NCBI RefSeq assembly: GCF_024753135.1
Contig: NZ_JANUGP010000007.1
Location: 124,001-188,000, forward strand
Reading direction: 5' to 3'
DNA: 64,000 bases
Origin: Streptomyces pyxinicus
GTDB lineage: Bacteria; Actinomycetota; Actinomycetes; Streptomycetales; Streptomycetaceae
Part shown: positions 15,245 to 23,988 of the stretch, piece after piece
Position numbering within the stretch: position 1 is the first letter of the stretch
How the letters are laid out: each line of letters starts with the position of its first letter
Made by a program: the position numbers and the translations under genes
The notes under the pieces: generated by a model
Database searches by the model: none
Told to the model about the DNA's origin: nothing
The model's input: the letters and a program-made list of their open reading frames with translations, nothing else

Positions 15245-18049
15245 TCAGCCCACCGACGAGTAGGCCACCACGCCCCGCAGCAGCTGGTCGACGGCCTTGC
15301 GCGCGGACTTCGCCACGGTCGAGTCCGCGCCCGGCGCCGCCGCGGAGATCTGCCCGAGCACGTCGATGACCTGCTTGCACCAGCGCACGAAGTCACCGGC
15401 GGGCATCTCCGCCTCGCGCAGCACCTCGTCGAGCCCCTTGCCCGAGGCCCACATGTACGCGGCCCAGGCGAACCCGAGATCCGGCTCCCGCTGGCCGACG
15501 CCCTCGGTCTGGTTGATCCGGAAGTCCTCCTCCAGGGCGTCGAGCCGGCCCCAGATGCGGACCATCTCGCCGAGCGCCGCCTTCGCCCCGCCCGAGGGCA
15601 GCTTGGGCGCCATCGCGTCGTCGCCGACCCGCGCCTCGTACACCAACGCCGAGACGCACGCCGCGAGTTCGGCCGGGCCGAGACCCTCCCAGACGCCCTC
15701 GCGCAGGCATTCACTGGCCAGCAGGTCGAGTTCGCCGTAGAGCCGGGCGAGCCGCTTGCCGTGCTCGGTGACCTCGTCGCCGCGCAGATAGTCCAGCTCG
15801 GTGAGCAGGGCCACGATGCGGTCGAAGGTGCGCGCGATGGTGTTGGTGCGGCCCTCGATACGCCGCTCCAGCTGGGAGGTGTCGCGGATCAGCCGGTGGT
15901 GGCGCTCGGCCCAGCGGGCGTGGTCCTCGCGGTCGTCGCAGCCGTGGCAGGGGTGGGCGCGGATGGCGGTGCGCAGCCGGGCGATCTCCCGGTCGTCTGC
16001 GGCGGCCGAGCGCTTCTTGCGGGCCCGCTCGGGCGGGATGTGCCCGGCCTTGGAACGCAGCGCGGACGCCAGGTCCCGGCGGGAGTGCGGTGAGCGCGCG
16101 TTGAAGGACTTCGGGATCCGCATCCGGTCCAGCGGCTCCACCGGCACCGGGAAGTCCATCGACGCCAGCCGCTTGACCTGCCGCTCGGCGGTCAGCACCA
16201 GCGGGCGCGGGCCGTCGTGCTGGTCGAAGCGGTGACCGTCGGACCGGCCGGCCGGCAGGCCCGGGTCGAGGACCAGCGCCAGCCCGGCGTACTTGCCCGT
16301 CGGCACATGGATGACGTCGCCGGGTTTGAGCTTCTGCAACGCGACGGCCGCCTCGGCCCGGCGCTGGCCGGCACCCTGCCGGGCCAGCTCGGTCTCGCGG
16401 TCCTTCAGCTCCCGGCGCAGCCGCGCGTACTCCTCGAAGTCGCCGAGGTGGCAGGTCATGGACGCCTTGTAGCCGGCCAGGCCCTCCTCGTTGCGCTGCA
16501 CCTGGCGGGAGATCCCGACGACCGACTTGTCGGCCTGGAACTGGGCGAAGGAGGTCTCCAGCAGCTCGCGCGAGCGGTGCCGGCCGAACTGCTCGACCAG
16601 GTTGACCGCCATGTTGTACGACGGCTTGAAGCTGGAGCGCAGCGGATAGGTGCGGGTACCGGCCAGGCCGGCGAGGTGCTCGGGGCTCATACCGCGCTGC
16701 CAGAGCACGACCGCGTGGCCCTCGACGTCGATGCCCCGGCGCCCGGCGCGGCCGGTGAGCTGGGTGTACTCGCCCGGCGTGATGTCGGCGTGCTGCTCGC
16801 CGTTCCACTTGACGAGCTTCTCCAGCACCACCGAGCGGGCGGGCATGTTGATGCCGAGCGCCAGGGTCTCGGTGGCGAACACCGCCTTGACCAGACCGCG
16901 GACGAACAGCTCCTCCACGACCTCCTTGAAGGTGGGAAGCATGCCCGCGTGGTGGGCGGCGATGCCCCGCTCCAGGCCCTCCAGCCATTCGTAGTAGCCC
17001 AGGACGTGCAGGTCCTCGCGTGGGATGGCGGCGGTGCGCTCCTCGACCAGGGCGCGGACCCGGCCCCGCGCCTCGTCGTCATTCAGCCTCAGGCCCGCGT
17101 ACAGGCACTGCTGGACGGCGGCCTCGCAGGCGGCGCGGCTGAAGATGAAGGTGATGGCGGGCAGCAGGCCCTCGGAGTCGAGCCGCTCGATGACCTCCGG
17201 GCGGCCCGGCGTCCACACCCGCGAGCGCTGCCGGCGCTCACGCTCCCGGTCCGCCTCGCGCATCGCGCGCCCGCGCCGCCGGTCCTGGTACGACGGCCGG
17301 GTGGCCTCCATCCGGGCCAGCCGCGCGAGGTCGGGGTTGACGGCCTTCTTGTGGCCCTCGCCCTCCTCGAACAGGTCGTACATCCGCCGCCCGGCGAGCA
17401 CGTGCTGGAACAGCGGCACGGGCCGGTGCTCGGAGACGATCACCTCGGTGTCGCCGCGCACGGTGTCCAGCCAGTCGCCGAACTCCTCGGCGTTGGACAC
17501 CGTCGCCGACAGGGACACCAGGGTGACCGACTCCGGCAGGTGGATGATCACTTCCTCCCAGACGGCGCCGCGGAAGCGGTCGGAGAGGTAGTGCACCTCG
17601 TCCATGACCACGTGGCCGAGGCCGAGCAGGGTCTGGGAGCCGGCGTACAGCATGTTCCGCAGCACCTCGGTGGTCATCACGACCACGGGGGCGTCGGAGT
17701 TCACGCTGTTGTCCCCGGTGAGCAGACCGACCCGCTCCGCGCCGTAGCGCCTGCACAGGTCGGCGTACTTCTGGTTGGACAGCGCCTTGATGGGGGTCGT
17801 GTAGAAACACTTCTTGCCCTGCCGCAGGGCGAGGTGGACGGCGAACTCGCCCACGATCGTCTTGCCCGAGCCGGTGGGGGCGGCCACCAGCACGCCCTTG
17901 CCGGCCTCCAGTGCCTGGCAGGCCTCGATCTGGAAGGGGTCGAGGCCGAAGTCGTACATCTCGCGGAAGGACGCGAGTGCGGTGGCCTGCTCGGCTGCCC
18001 GCCTGCGGGCTGCCGCGTACCGCTCGGCCGGTGAGAGGTCCTCTGTCAT
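15245..18049 (-). CDS. helY: HelY/Ski2-like DEVH-box helicase
   Basis: Superfamily 2 RNA/DNA helicase of 934 residues. It shows the Q-motif-like GLDPFQIEACQALEAG, Walker A APTGSGKT (57-64), TTPIKALSNQKYADL, DEVH at 150-153, SLSATVSNAEEFGDWL, FATETLALGINMPARSVVLE and motif VI QLTGRAGRRGID, then a DSHCT-type C-terminal domain. This set is shared with Ski2/Mtr4 helicases and mycobacterial HelY, which point to RNA processing or decay. The start MTEDLSPAERYAA was chosen over one 19 codons upstream because it matches the usual N-terminus. Neighbouring tat genes are co-directional but separated by a terminator. Confidence 0.94.
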   Translation of the reverse strand: MTEDLSPAERYAAARRRAAEQATALASFREMYDFGLDPFQIEACQALEAGKGVLVAAPTGSGKTIVGEFAVHLALRQGKKCFYTTPIKALSNQKYADLCRRYGAERVGLLTGDNSVNSDAPVVVMTTEVLRNMLYAGSQTLLGLGHVVMDEVHYLSDRFRGAVWEEVIIHLPESVTLVSLSATVSNAEEFGDWLDTVRGDTEVIVSEHRPVPLFQHVLAGRRMYDLFEEGEGHKKAVNPDLARLARMEATRPSYQDRRRGRAMREADRERERRQRSRVWTPGRPEVIERLDSEGLLPAITFIFSRAACEAAVQQCLYAGLRLNDDEARGRVRALVEERTAAIPREDLHVLGYYEWLEGLERGIAAHHAGMLPTFKEVVEELFVRGLVKAVFATETLALGINMPARSVVLEKLVKWNGEQHADITPGEYTQLTGRAGRRGIDVEGHAVVLWQRGMSPEHLAGLAGTRTYPLRSSFKPSYNMAVNLVEQFGRHRSRELLETSFAQFQADKSVVGISRQVQRNEEGLAGYKASMTCHLGDFEEYARLRRELKDRETELARQGAGQRRAEAAVALQKLKPGDVIHVPTGKYAGLALVLDPGLPAGRSDGHRFDQHDGPRPLVLTAERQVKRLASMDFPVPVEPLDRMRIPKSFNARSPHSRRDLASALRSKAGHIPPERARKKRSAAADDREIARLRTAIRAHPCHGCDDREDHARWAERHHRLIRDTSQLERRIEGRTNTIARTFDRIVALLTELDYLRGDEVTEHGKRLARLYGELDLLASECLREGVWEGLGPAELAACVSALVYEARVGDDAMAPKLPSGGAKAALGEMVRIWGRLDALEEDFRINQTEGVGQREPDLGFAWAAYMWASGKGLDEVLREAEMPAGDFVRWCKQVIDVLGQISAAAPGADSTVAKSARKAVDQLLRGVVAYSSVG

Positions 18050-18128
18050 CGTGCTTTCGAGCGTACCGGGCCCCACCGACAACCGGACGATCATTATCCC
18101 GAACATGGGTTGACCGGCCCACGCGAAA

Positions 18129-18152
18129 GCCCCCGCCCAGCAGGACGGGGGC
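18129..18152 (-). terminator. Terminator downstream of tatC
   Basis: GCCCCCG (18129-18135) pairs perfectly with CGGGGGC (18146-18152) around a 10-nt loop, 29 bp beyond the tatC stop on its strand. Confidence 0.65.
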
Positions 18153-18180
18153 AGCGGGCGGCGGCTCGGGCCGCGCCGGC

Positions 18181-19110
18181 TCAGGTGACGTCGTCGTAGC
18201 CGTTGACCCGGTCCGTGGTGGCCTGCTCGGGCAGCGCGCGGGACGCGGAGAGGGGCTCGACGGCACCGACGCTCTCGGGCGTCAGATCGAGCACGGAGGC
18301 CTCGTCGTCGTCCAGCTCCGCGTCGGGGCTGTTACGGCGGCGCCGCCTGTCGTTGAGCATCGACACGCCGACGGCGATGAAGTACAGCACCACGATGGGG
18401 CCGGCGAGGGCGATCATGCCGAACGGGTCAGTGGTGGGCGTCGCCACGGCACCGAAGACGAAGACGCCCATCACGACACCGCGCCACCAGCTGGCCATCC
18501 GGCGGCCGGTGACCAGGCCCACGAAGTTGAGCATCACCAGCAGCAGCGGCAGCTCGAAGGCGCCGCCGAAGATGAGGATCATCCGGACGATGAAGTCCAG
18601 GACCTTGTCCATCGGCAGGATGTTCGCCGAGCCCTCGGGCGTGATGCCGAGGAGCACGCGCATGCTGATGGGCAGGATGGTGTAGGCGAGCCAGGCGCCG
18701 GCCAGGAAGAGGGGCACGGCGGCGGCCACGAAGCAGTAGGTGTACTTCCGCTCGTGCCGGTGCAGACCGGGGGCGACGAACGCCCAGAGCTGGTACAGCC
18801 ACACCGGGCTGGAGATGATCACACCGGCCATGAAGCAGACCTTCACCGTGGTGGTGAAGGGCGACAGCAGGTCGGTGTAGGCGATGACGGCGCAGTGGCC
18901 GCCGGTGGACTCACCCAGACCCTTGCTGCAGCGCGGGACCGGGTGCATGAGGAAGGACATCAGGTCCTGGCTGTGGAAGGCGACCACCACGGAGACGACC
19001 GTGATCGCCAGCATCGCCTTCGCGAGCCGGTTGCGCAGCTCGCGAAGATGCTCCACGAGAGGCATCCGCCCCTCTGGGTCCTTCTCTTTCTTGCGGGCGG
19101 ACTTCAGCAA
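18181..19110 (-). CDS. tatC: Sec-independent twin-arginine translocase subunit TatC
   Basis: Core membrane subunit that binds twin-arginine signal peptides, 309 residues with six membrane segments. Family motifs are MPLVEHLRELRNRLAKAM at about 16-33 (the cytoplasmic signal-binding surface), YQLWAFVAPGLHRHERKY after the second segment, and VATPTTDPFGMIALAGPIVV. A long charged C-terminal tail is typical of actinobacteria. The reading frame begins at a TTG codon (19110-19108), preceded by gagga on the coding strand; no in-frame ATG or GTG lies before the conserved MPLVEHLREL. It is 50 bp after tatA, so the two are an operon. Confidence 0.96.
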   Translation of the reverse strand: MLKSARKKEKDPEGRMPLVEHLRELRNRLAKAMLAITVVSVVVAFHSQDLMSFLMHPVPRCSKGLGESTGGHCAVIAYTDLLSPFTTTVKVCFMAGVIISSPVWLYQLWAFVAPGLHRHERKYTYCFVAAAVPLFLAGAWLAYTILPISMRVLLGITPEGSANILPMDKVLDFIVRMILIFGGAFELPLLLVMLNFVGLVTGRRMASWWRGVVMGVFVFGAVATPTTDPFGMIALAGPIVVLYFIAVGVSMLNDRRRRRNSPDAELDDDEASVLDLTPESVGAVEPLSASRALPEQATTDRVNGYDDVT

Positions 19111-19160
19111 CCCACGTCCTCATTCTTGTGCGGGCCGGCCGGAGGGGGTCCGGCCGTGGG

Positions 19161-19439
19161 TCAGCGCTGGGGGGTGTCCGTGGGCTCGTTGACCGGCCGG
19201 GAGCTGGTCACATCGCCGGGGGACGCCTTGATGGTGCGCTGGGACGGGGGCTGCTCGTTCGAGGCGGGTGGCGGGGTCGAGGAATCGCCGTCCTCCTTCA
19301 TCGCCTTCGCCTCGCTCTTCAGGATGCGGGCGGACTTGCCCAGCGAGCGGGCCATGTCCGGAAGCTTCTTCGCGCCGAACAGCAGGACGATGACGACGAG
19401 GATGAGAACGATCTCGGTTCCGCCGAGATTTCGCAACAT
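19161..19439 (-). CDS. tatA: Twin-arginine translocase pore subunit TatA
   Basis: 92-residue pore-forming subunit of the Tat protein export system. It has the single membrane helix [20 protein letters not shown] (about 6-25), the Gly hinge and amphipathic helix [18 protein letters not shown], and an acidic/proline-rich tail. ATG 19439 has GAGAAGG upstream. First gene of the tatAC pair. Confidence 0.97.
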   Translation of the reverse strand: MLRNLGGTEIVLILVVIVLLFGAKKLPDMARSLGKSARILKSEAKAMKEDGDSSTPPPASNEQPPSQRTIKASPGDVTSSRPVNEPTDTPQR

Positions 19440-19700
19440 AAGTCTTTACCTTCTCACCGAGGCTGCTGGGGTGGGGTGCTGTCCGGTCGGCCGGACCCGC
19501 GTCCGACGGCCGTGCTGCCAGCGATCGTAACGCTCAGGGGTGAACAGCAGGCAATCCCCGTGCGTACTCCCCGTCAGCGGCACACGCCTCGTTCTGCGCG
19601 CCGCGACCAGCAGCGTACCTGTCGCCCTGGGCAACAGGACAGGGCGAAGCGGCGCAAAGCGGCTGTGCCGCAGGTCTCACACCGTTCTCACGGAAAACGG

Positions 19701-19898
19701 TCAGACGGCGTCGGCCGCGCGGGTCGCGGCCCGCACGGCCGCCCGCTCCAGATCCTCCGCCGCCCCGTTGATACGGCGCGCGGAGTCCGCCACCTGCTGC
19801 CCGAGGCGCCGCGCCTCCAGGAACACCCGCACGGCGAACACCCCCAGCACGACGAGACCCAGGAAACCCACGGCTACCGCGAACATCGGCCAGAACAT
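19701..19898 (-). CDS. Small single-pass membrane protein of unknown function
   Basis: 65-residue protein: MFWPMFAVAVGFLGLVVLG forms an N-terminal membrane helix continuing to about residue 26, followed by a cytoplasmic amphipathic helix (EARRLGQQVADSARRINGAA) ending ATRAADAV. The architecture resembles a small TatA/DUF948-like membrane anchor, but there is no family call I can defend. It begins 10 bp after the zinc-ribbon gene, at the end of the pafB-pafC operon. GC-ending codon use is normal for the organism, supporting a real gene. Confidence 0.75.
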   Translation of the reverse strand: MFWPMFAVAVGFLGLVVLGVFAVRVFLEARRLGQQVADSARRINGAAEDLERAAVRAATRAADAV

Positions 19899-19908
19899 GA
19901 CGCCGAGC

Positions 19909-20202
19909 CTAAACGGTGGGATGCAGCCGCAGAGTGCGCACCCCGCCCCCGGTGAGCAGCTCCACGATGCGCTCCCCGGCCGGCTTGCGCACCGCCGCTC
20001 CGCACTCGGGGCAGGTGAAGGAGTAGAACGTCGTACGACTGCTGGCGCCGATGGCGAGCCGCAGGGCGCCCGCGGCGAGTTCGAAGCGGCCCCGGCAGTT
20101 TGGGCAGCCCGCTCGGAAGACCACCGGGACCACCTTCCGCATCCCGGCGAAGGCGGTCGCCGCCGTGATCTCACCCGCACCGGGCACCGGGGACTCGCTC
20201 AC
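19909..20202 (-). CDS. Small zinc-ribbon protein of unknown function
   Basis: 97-residue protein with two zinc knuckles, CPNCRGRF at about 33-40 and CPECGAAVRKP at about 64-74, spaced as in FmdB/zinc-ribbon proteins. The beginning MSESPVPGAGEITAATAFAG has no signal or membrane segment. GTG 20202 overlaps the pafC stop by 4 bp, so it is translationally coupled to pafC. A nucleic-acid or regulatory role is possible from the ribbon and position, but this is inference only. Confidence 0.85.
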   Translation of the reverse strand: MSESPVPGAGEITAATAFAGMRKVVPVVFRAGCPNCRGRFELAAGALRLAIGASSRTTFYSFTCPECGAAVRKPAGERIVELLTGGGVRTLRLHPTV

Positions 20203-21245
20203 CGCGCTCGCTCCTCACGTCCCCGCCGGTCACCGGCGTCCCGGGCCGCGGCCCCCGCACCCTCCGGGACGTCGTAGGCCGCCAGTGCCCCGCGGGCCGC
20301 CCGGCGGGCGCTGTCCGCCAGCTCCGGCGGGGACACGATCCGGCCGTCGCGGCCCAGCCGCAGGGCCAGCCGTCTGAGCGAGGCCGGGTCGGGGGTGCGC
20401 AGGGTGATCCGCAGCCCGCCGTCGGGCAGCTCGTCGGCGCTGTCGTGCGGGTAGTACTCGGCGACCCAGCGCCCGCCGGGTCCGACCTCGATCACGACCT
20501 CGGGGTCCTCGGCGGCCGGCTGCACCAGCGCCTCCGACAGGTCCCGCAGCTCGATCTCCGGCGGCGCGGACGGCTCGTCGAGGATCCGGATCTCGGCGAC
20601 CCGGTCCAGCCGGAAGGTGCGCCGGGCCTCGGAGCGCCGGCACCAGGCTTCCACATAGGTGTGGCCGACGCTGACCAGGCGGATCGGGTCGATCTCCCGC
20701 TCGGTGACCTCGTCCCGGGCCGGGGAGTAGTAGCGGATCCACAGCCGGCGGCGCTCGGAGATCGCCCGGTCGACGTCGGCGAAGACGCCGCCCTCGGACT
20801 CGAAGGTCACCGACAGCCGGGCGCTGGCGCCCGCCGCCTCGCCGGCCGCCGTCTCCACCTTGGCGGTCGCCCGCAGCAGCGCCTGCCGGTCGCCCTCCCG
20901 GAGGCCCGGCAGGGTGGAGACCGCGCGCGCGGCCACCAGCAGGGCCGTGGCCTCGTCCGCCGCGAGGCGCAGCGGCTCGGCCGCCTCCTCGCCGAGCGCG
21001 GCCGGGTTGTGCCACCAGATGCGCTCGCCGTCGGTGTCGATGTCCAGCAGATCGCCGCCACGGAAACTGGTGCCGCACATGGGCAGCAGGTCCAGGTCCG
21101 CGACCAGCTCGTCCTCGGTGATGCCGAAGGCACGCGCCACGTCCGCGATCCGGGCGCCGGGGCGCTCGCGCAGGTATGTGACCAGCGAGAGCATCCGCCG
21201 GGTCTGGTCGATCGCGTTCACGGTCCTGACCGGTTTGCCTGCCAC
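20199..21245 (-). CDS. pafC: PafC, WYL-domain transcription factor
   Basis: Second subunit of the PafBC regulator, 348 residues. It has an N-terminal winged HTH (RRMLSLVTYLRERPG, IADVARAFGITEDELVADLD), then a WYL domain (RRRLWIRYYSPARDEVTERE, DPIRLVSVGHTYVEAWCRR, RTFRLDRVAEIRIL) and a WCX C-terminal extension. In mycobacteria PafBC is a DNA-damage activator that responds to single-stranded DNA through the WYL domain and acts independently of LexA. GTG 21245 lies 14 bp after pafB; an internal in-frame GTG at VNAIDQ is a possible alternative start. Confidence 0.93.
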   Translation of the reverse strand: MAGKPVRTVNAIDQTRRMLSLVTYLRERPGARIADVARAFGITEDELVADLDLLPMCGTSFRGGDLLDIDTDGERIWWHNPAALGEEAAEPLRLAADEATALLVAARAVSTLPGLREGDRQALLRATAKVETAAGEAAGASARLSVTFESEGGVFADVDRAISERRRLWIRYYSPARDEVTEREIDPIRLVSVGHTYVEAWCRRSEARRTFRLDRVAEIRILDEPSAPPEIELRDLSEALVQPAAEDPEVVIEVGPGGRWVAEYYPHDSADELPDGGLRITLRTPDPASLRRLALRLGRDGRIVSPPELADSARRAARGALAAYDVPEGAGAAARDAGDRRGREERAR

Positions 21246-21259
21246 CGTCCTGTTCCCCC

Positions 21260-22213
21260 TCAGCCCTTGGCCACGGCACGCAGCCGGTCCACCACGTCGG
21301 CGCGCAGCTCGGCCGGCTCCAGCACCACCACGTCCGGCCCGAACTCCACCAGCCAGGCGTCGAGTCCGTGCCCGTACGGAATCTCCAACTCGTCCCAGCC
21401 GTCCCCGAGTTCCCGGACCGCCGTGGCCTTCGCCCGAAGGGGGTAACCGGCGCCCGAACGCAGCCGGATCAGCGCCGAGCGGTCGGCCGTCTCTCCGGCC
21501 CAGCCCGCGACGGTCTCCCGCACGGTCACCACGTCCGGTACCGGCGCGGTGAAGCCCGTCCCCCGGGAGCGGACCTTGCCGGTGATCCGGGACAGCCGGA
21601 ACACCCGCTCCGCGCCCCGGTCCCGGTCGAAGCCGGCCAGGTACCAGTGGCCGCGCCAGCACTCCAGCGCCCACGGCTCCACATGGCGGGGCTCGGGGTG
21701 TACGGCGGAGGCCTTGCGGTAGTCGAACAGGACCGGACGGCGGTCCCGGCAGGCCAGCATCAGCGGCTCGAAGGCGGCCTCGTGCACCGGGATGCGCGGC
21801 TCCAGGGCGCCGTGCGCGCCGTAGGGGTCGACGTCCTCGGGCAGGCCGGCGGCGCGCAGCTTCTGCAGGGCGCCGCTGGCGGCCCCGGCCAGCCGGGCCT
21901 GCTGCCAGACCTTGGCGGCCAGGCCGAGCGCGGCGGCCTCCTCGGCGTCCAGCGTGATGGGCGGCAGACGGTTGCTGTCGCGGCGGGCGAGATAGCCGAC
22001 CTCGCCGTCCAGGTTCTCCACGGTCTCGATGACCAGACCCAGCTCGCGCAGGTCGTCCTTGTCCCGCTCGAACATGCGGTTGAAGGAGTCGTCGCTGCCC
22101 GCCTCCAGGTAGGCCTCGATGGACTCCCGCAGCTCGCGCTTGCTGAGCGGCCGCCGCGTCCCCAGCAGGCACAGCGCGAGGTTCATCAGCCGCTCAGCCT
22201 TGGCAATGGCCAT
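21260..22213 (-). CDS. pafB: PafB, WYL-domain transcription factor
   Basis: First subunit of PafBC, 317 residues. HTH region: MAIAKAERLMNLALCLLGTR then LSKRELRESIEAYLEAGSDD and FERDKDDLRELGL; WYL domain: RRPVLFDYRKA, PRHVEPWALECWRGHWYLAG, RVFRLSRITGKV; WCX domain at the C-terminus. ATG 22213 was chosen because it gives the conserved MAxxKAERLxNL start and has GAAGGG upstream; 42 further codons are open but unsupported. Operon order is pafB-pafC-zinc ribbon-small membrane protein. In mycobacteria the genes are linked to pafA. Confidence 0.94.
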   Translation of the reverse strand: MAIAKAERLMNLALCLLGTRRPLSKRELRESIEAYLEAGSDDSFNRMFERDKDDLRELGLVIETVENLDGEVGYLARRDSNRLPPITLDAEEAAALGLAAKVWQQARLAGAASGALQKLRAAGLPEDVDPYGAHGALEPRIPVHEAAFEPLMLACRDRRPVLFDYRKASAVHPEPRHVEPWALECWRGHWYLAGFDRDRGAERVFRLSRITGKVRSRGTGFTAPVPDVVTVRETVAGWAGETADRSALIRLRSGAGYPLRAKATAVRELGDGWDELEIPYGHGLDAWLVEFGPDVVVLEPAELRADVVDRLRAVAKG

Positions 22214-22288
22214 CGACGCCCTTCGCCTTCTCCTATGGTGCTTCCGACCGATGACCGTACCGCTCCGCGGCGCGGTGACAAAAGCCGA

Positions 22289-22316
22289 GGGCCCACGCCC
22301 GAACAGGCGTGGGCCC
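22289..22316 (-). terminator. Terminator downstream of the cytoplasmic FKBP gene
   Basis: A perfect 11-bp stem, GGGCCCACGCC (22289-22299) with GGCGTGGGCCC (22306-22316), around loop cgaaca, lies 67 bp beyond the FKBP stop and upstream of pafB. Confidence 0.75.
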
Positions 22317-22382
22317 CGGACGATCGGATCCGGTCGCACCCGACCGGACGATCGACAACGGCGCAGTGGTGAGCCGGGGAGA

Positions 22383-22754
22383 TCAGACTCCGAGCAGGTC
22401 CACCACGAAGATCAGCGTCTCACCGGGCTTGATCGCCGGAGTGGGGCTCTGGTTGCCGTAGGCCAGGTGGGCCGGGATGGTCAGCTGGCGGCGGCCACCG
22501 ACCTTCATGCCCTGCACGCCACGGTCCCAGCCCGCGATGACCCGGCCGCCGCCCAGCGGGAAGCGGAACGGGGTACCCCGGTTCCAGCTGGCGTCGAACT
22601 CCTCGCCGGTGCTGAAGGCCACGCCCACGTAGTGCACGGTGACGGTCTGACCCGCCTGCGCGACCTCGCCGTCCCCCTCCCAGATGTCCTTGATCTCCAG
22701 GTCCGCCGGGGGCTCGCCACCCGGGAAGTCGATCTCGGGCTTCTCGATGCTCAC
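22383..22754 (-). CDS. Cytoplasmic FKBP-type peptidyl-prolyl isomerase
   Basis: 123-residue single-domain FKBP that accelerates cis-trans isomerisation at proline. Family motifs are GQTVTVHYVGVAFSTGEEFD (about 35-54), GRVIAGWDRGVQGMKVGGRR and IPAHLAYGNQSP, then LIFVVDLLGV. No signal peptide is present. GTG 22754 begins MSIEKPEIDFPGG. It lies 87 bp after the lipoprotein FKBP gene, so the two may be co-transcribed. Confidence 0.95.
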   Translation of the reverse strand: MSIEKPEIDFPGGEPPADLEIKDIWEGDGEVAQAGQTVTVHYVGVAFSTGEEFDASWNRGTPFRFPLGGGRVIAGWDRGVQGMKVGGRRQLTIPAHLAYGNQSPTPAIKPGETLIFVVDLLGV

Positions 22755-22841
22755 GTCAAAAGCTCCTGCTGGTGTACGACACGAAACGCCGACAGTCTGT
22801 CATCCCCGGACCCCGCCCGCCCGCAAGCGGGCACCCCGCCC

Positions 22842-23846
22842 CTACATCGCGGCGAGGATGTCCACCGTGAACACCAGCGTCGAGCCCTTCTTGATCACGC
22901 CCCCGCTCGGCGGGTTGTCGCCGTAGCCCAGCTCCGGCGGAACGACGACCAGCACCCGGCTGCCCACCTTCTTGCCCGTCAGCCCCTGCGCCAGGCCCTT
23001 CACCGCCTGCTGCATCTGCTCGATCGAGAACTGGCTGAGCCGGCCCGAACCATACGTCTGCTGGAACGTCTTGCCGCTGTCCCACACCAGCCCCTGGAAC
23101 TGGCACAGCACCGTCTGATCCGACTTCACCTGCGCCCCGTCCCCCTCCAGGACGTACTCCGACACCAGCTTCTTCGGCGGAGCCGACTTCGGCACCGTCA
23201 CCTTCGGCACCTTGCCGTCGGTGTTCGTCGCCACCTTCGGCAGCGCCGCGTCGCCCTGCGCCACCGCCTTGCCCTTCGCGGACGACGACGAGTTGAAGGA
23301 ATCGATCAGATCGATCACGAACACCAGCGTGTCGGTGCCCTTGATCCCCGCCTGCGACTCACCCGACTTGCCATAGCCGTACTGCGGCGGCACCGCGATC
23401 TCGATCCGGCTGCCCGTCTTCTTCCCCAGCAGCGCATACCGCCAGCCGTCGATGATCGTGCCCTGCGCGAGCTGCATCAGCAGCGGCCGGCCCCGGTCGT
23501 AGGAGTTGTCGAAGACCTTGCCGGTGTCCCAGATCTGGCCCAGATAGTCGGCCTGGATGAACTCGTTCTCCGCGACCGGCCGGCCACTGCCCGCGATCAG
23601 CGTCTTCACCGCCAGGTTCTTCGACGGCTCCCCCGACCCCTTCGCGATCGTCGGCTTCTCACCGAACTTCACCCCCGCCGTCACCGCCGGCAACGGACCG
23701 TCCACGATCTTCGGCGGCGGCGCACTCGACCCCGAGGGCGACGGCGACACACCGGTCTTGCCGGTGTCGGACCCGTCGTCCCCGCACGCGGCGAGAGTGA
23801 CCAGACCAGCGGGCAGAGCAGCGAGGAGCAGCGAGCGTCGGCGCAC
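22842..23846 (-). CDS. Lipoprotein with two FKBP isomerase domains
   Basis: 334-residue exported FKBP. The N-terminus MRRRSLLLAALPAGLVTLAAC has a signal peptide and lipobox with Cys21, then a Ser/Pro-rich linker. Two FKBP_C domains follow: one at about 90-180 (FIQADYLGQIWDTGKVFDNS, IDGWRYALLGKKTGSR, IAVPPQYGYG) and one at about 235-334 (TVLCQFQGLVWDSGKTFQQT, VKGLAQGLTGKKVGSRVLVV, PPELGYGDNP). It is likely anchored on the outer face of the membrane where it would fold secreted proteins. The start is GTG 23846. Confidence 0.93.
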   Translation of the reverse strand: MRRRSLLLAALPAGLVTLAACGDDGSDTGKTGVSPSPSGSSAPPPKIVDGPLPAVTAGVKFGEKPTIAKGSGEPSKNLAVKTLIAGSGRPVAENEFIQADYLGQIWDTGKVFDNSYDRGRPLLMQLAQGTIIDGWRYALLGKKTGSRIEIAVPPQYGYGKSGESQAGIKGTDTLVFVIDLIDSFNSSSSAKGKAVAQGDAALPKVATNTDGKVPKVTVPKSAPPKKLVSEYVLEGDGAQVKSDQTVLCQFQGLVWDSGKTFQQTYGSGRLSQFSIEQMQQAVKGLAQGLTGKKVGSRVLVVVPPELGYGDNPPSGGVIKKGSTLVFTVDILAAM

Positions 23847-23908
23847 GGAAAAGCCTCGTAATCGATCGATCTTGCGGATGGCGTGCGCGCAACTCTACGA
23901 CGCGCGAA

Positions 23909-23937
23909 GGGCGCCGTACGGAAAACGTACGACGCCC
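23909..23937 (-). terminator. Terminator downstream of pafA
   Basis: A 12-bp stem with one mismatch (GGGCGCCGTACG at 23909-23920, CGTACGACGCCC at 23926-23937) and loop gaaaa lies 52 bp beyond the pafA stop. Confidence 0.7.
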
Positions 23938-23988
23938 GTGTGGCGTTCCCGCAATTCACCGCCCGAACGCTTGACTCCGGCGCCCGGC

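Noticed and set aside
19446..19634. 62-codon minus-strand open frame upstream of tatA
   Set aside because: Arg-rich, lies in the region where the tatA promoter should be and has poor codon bias.
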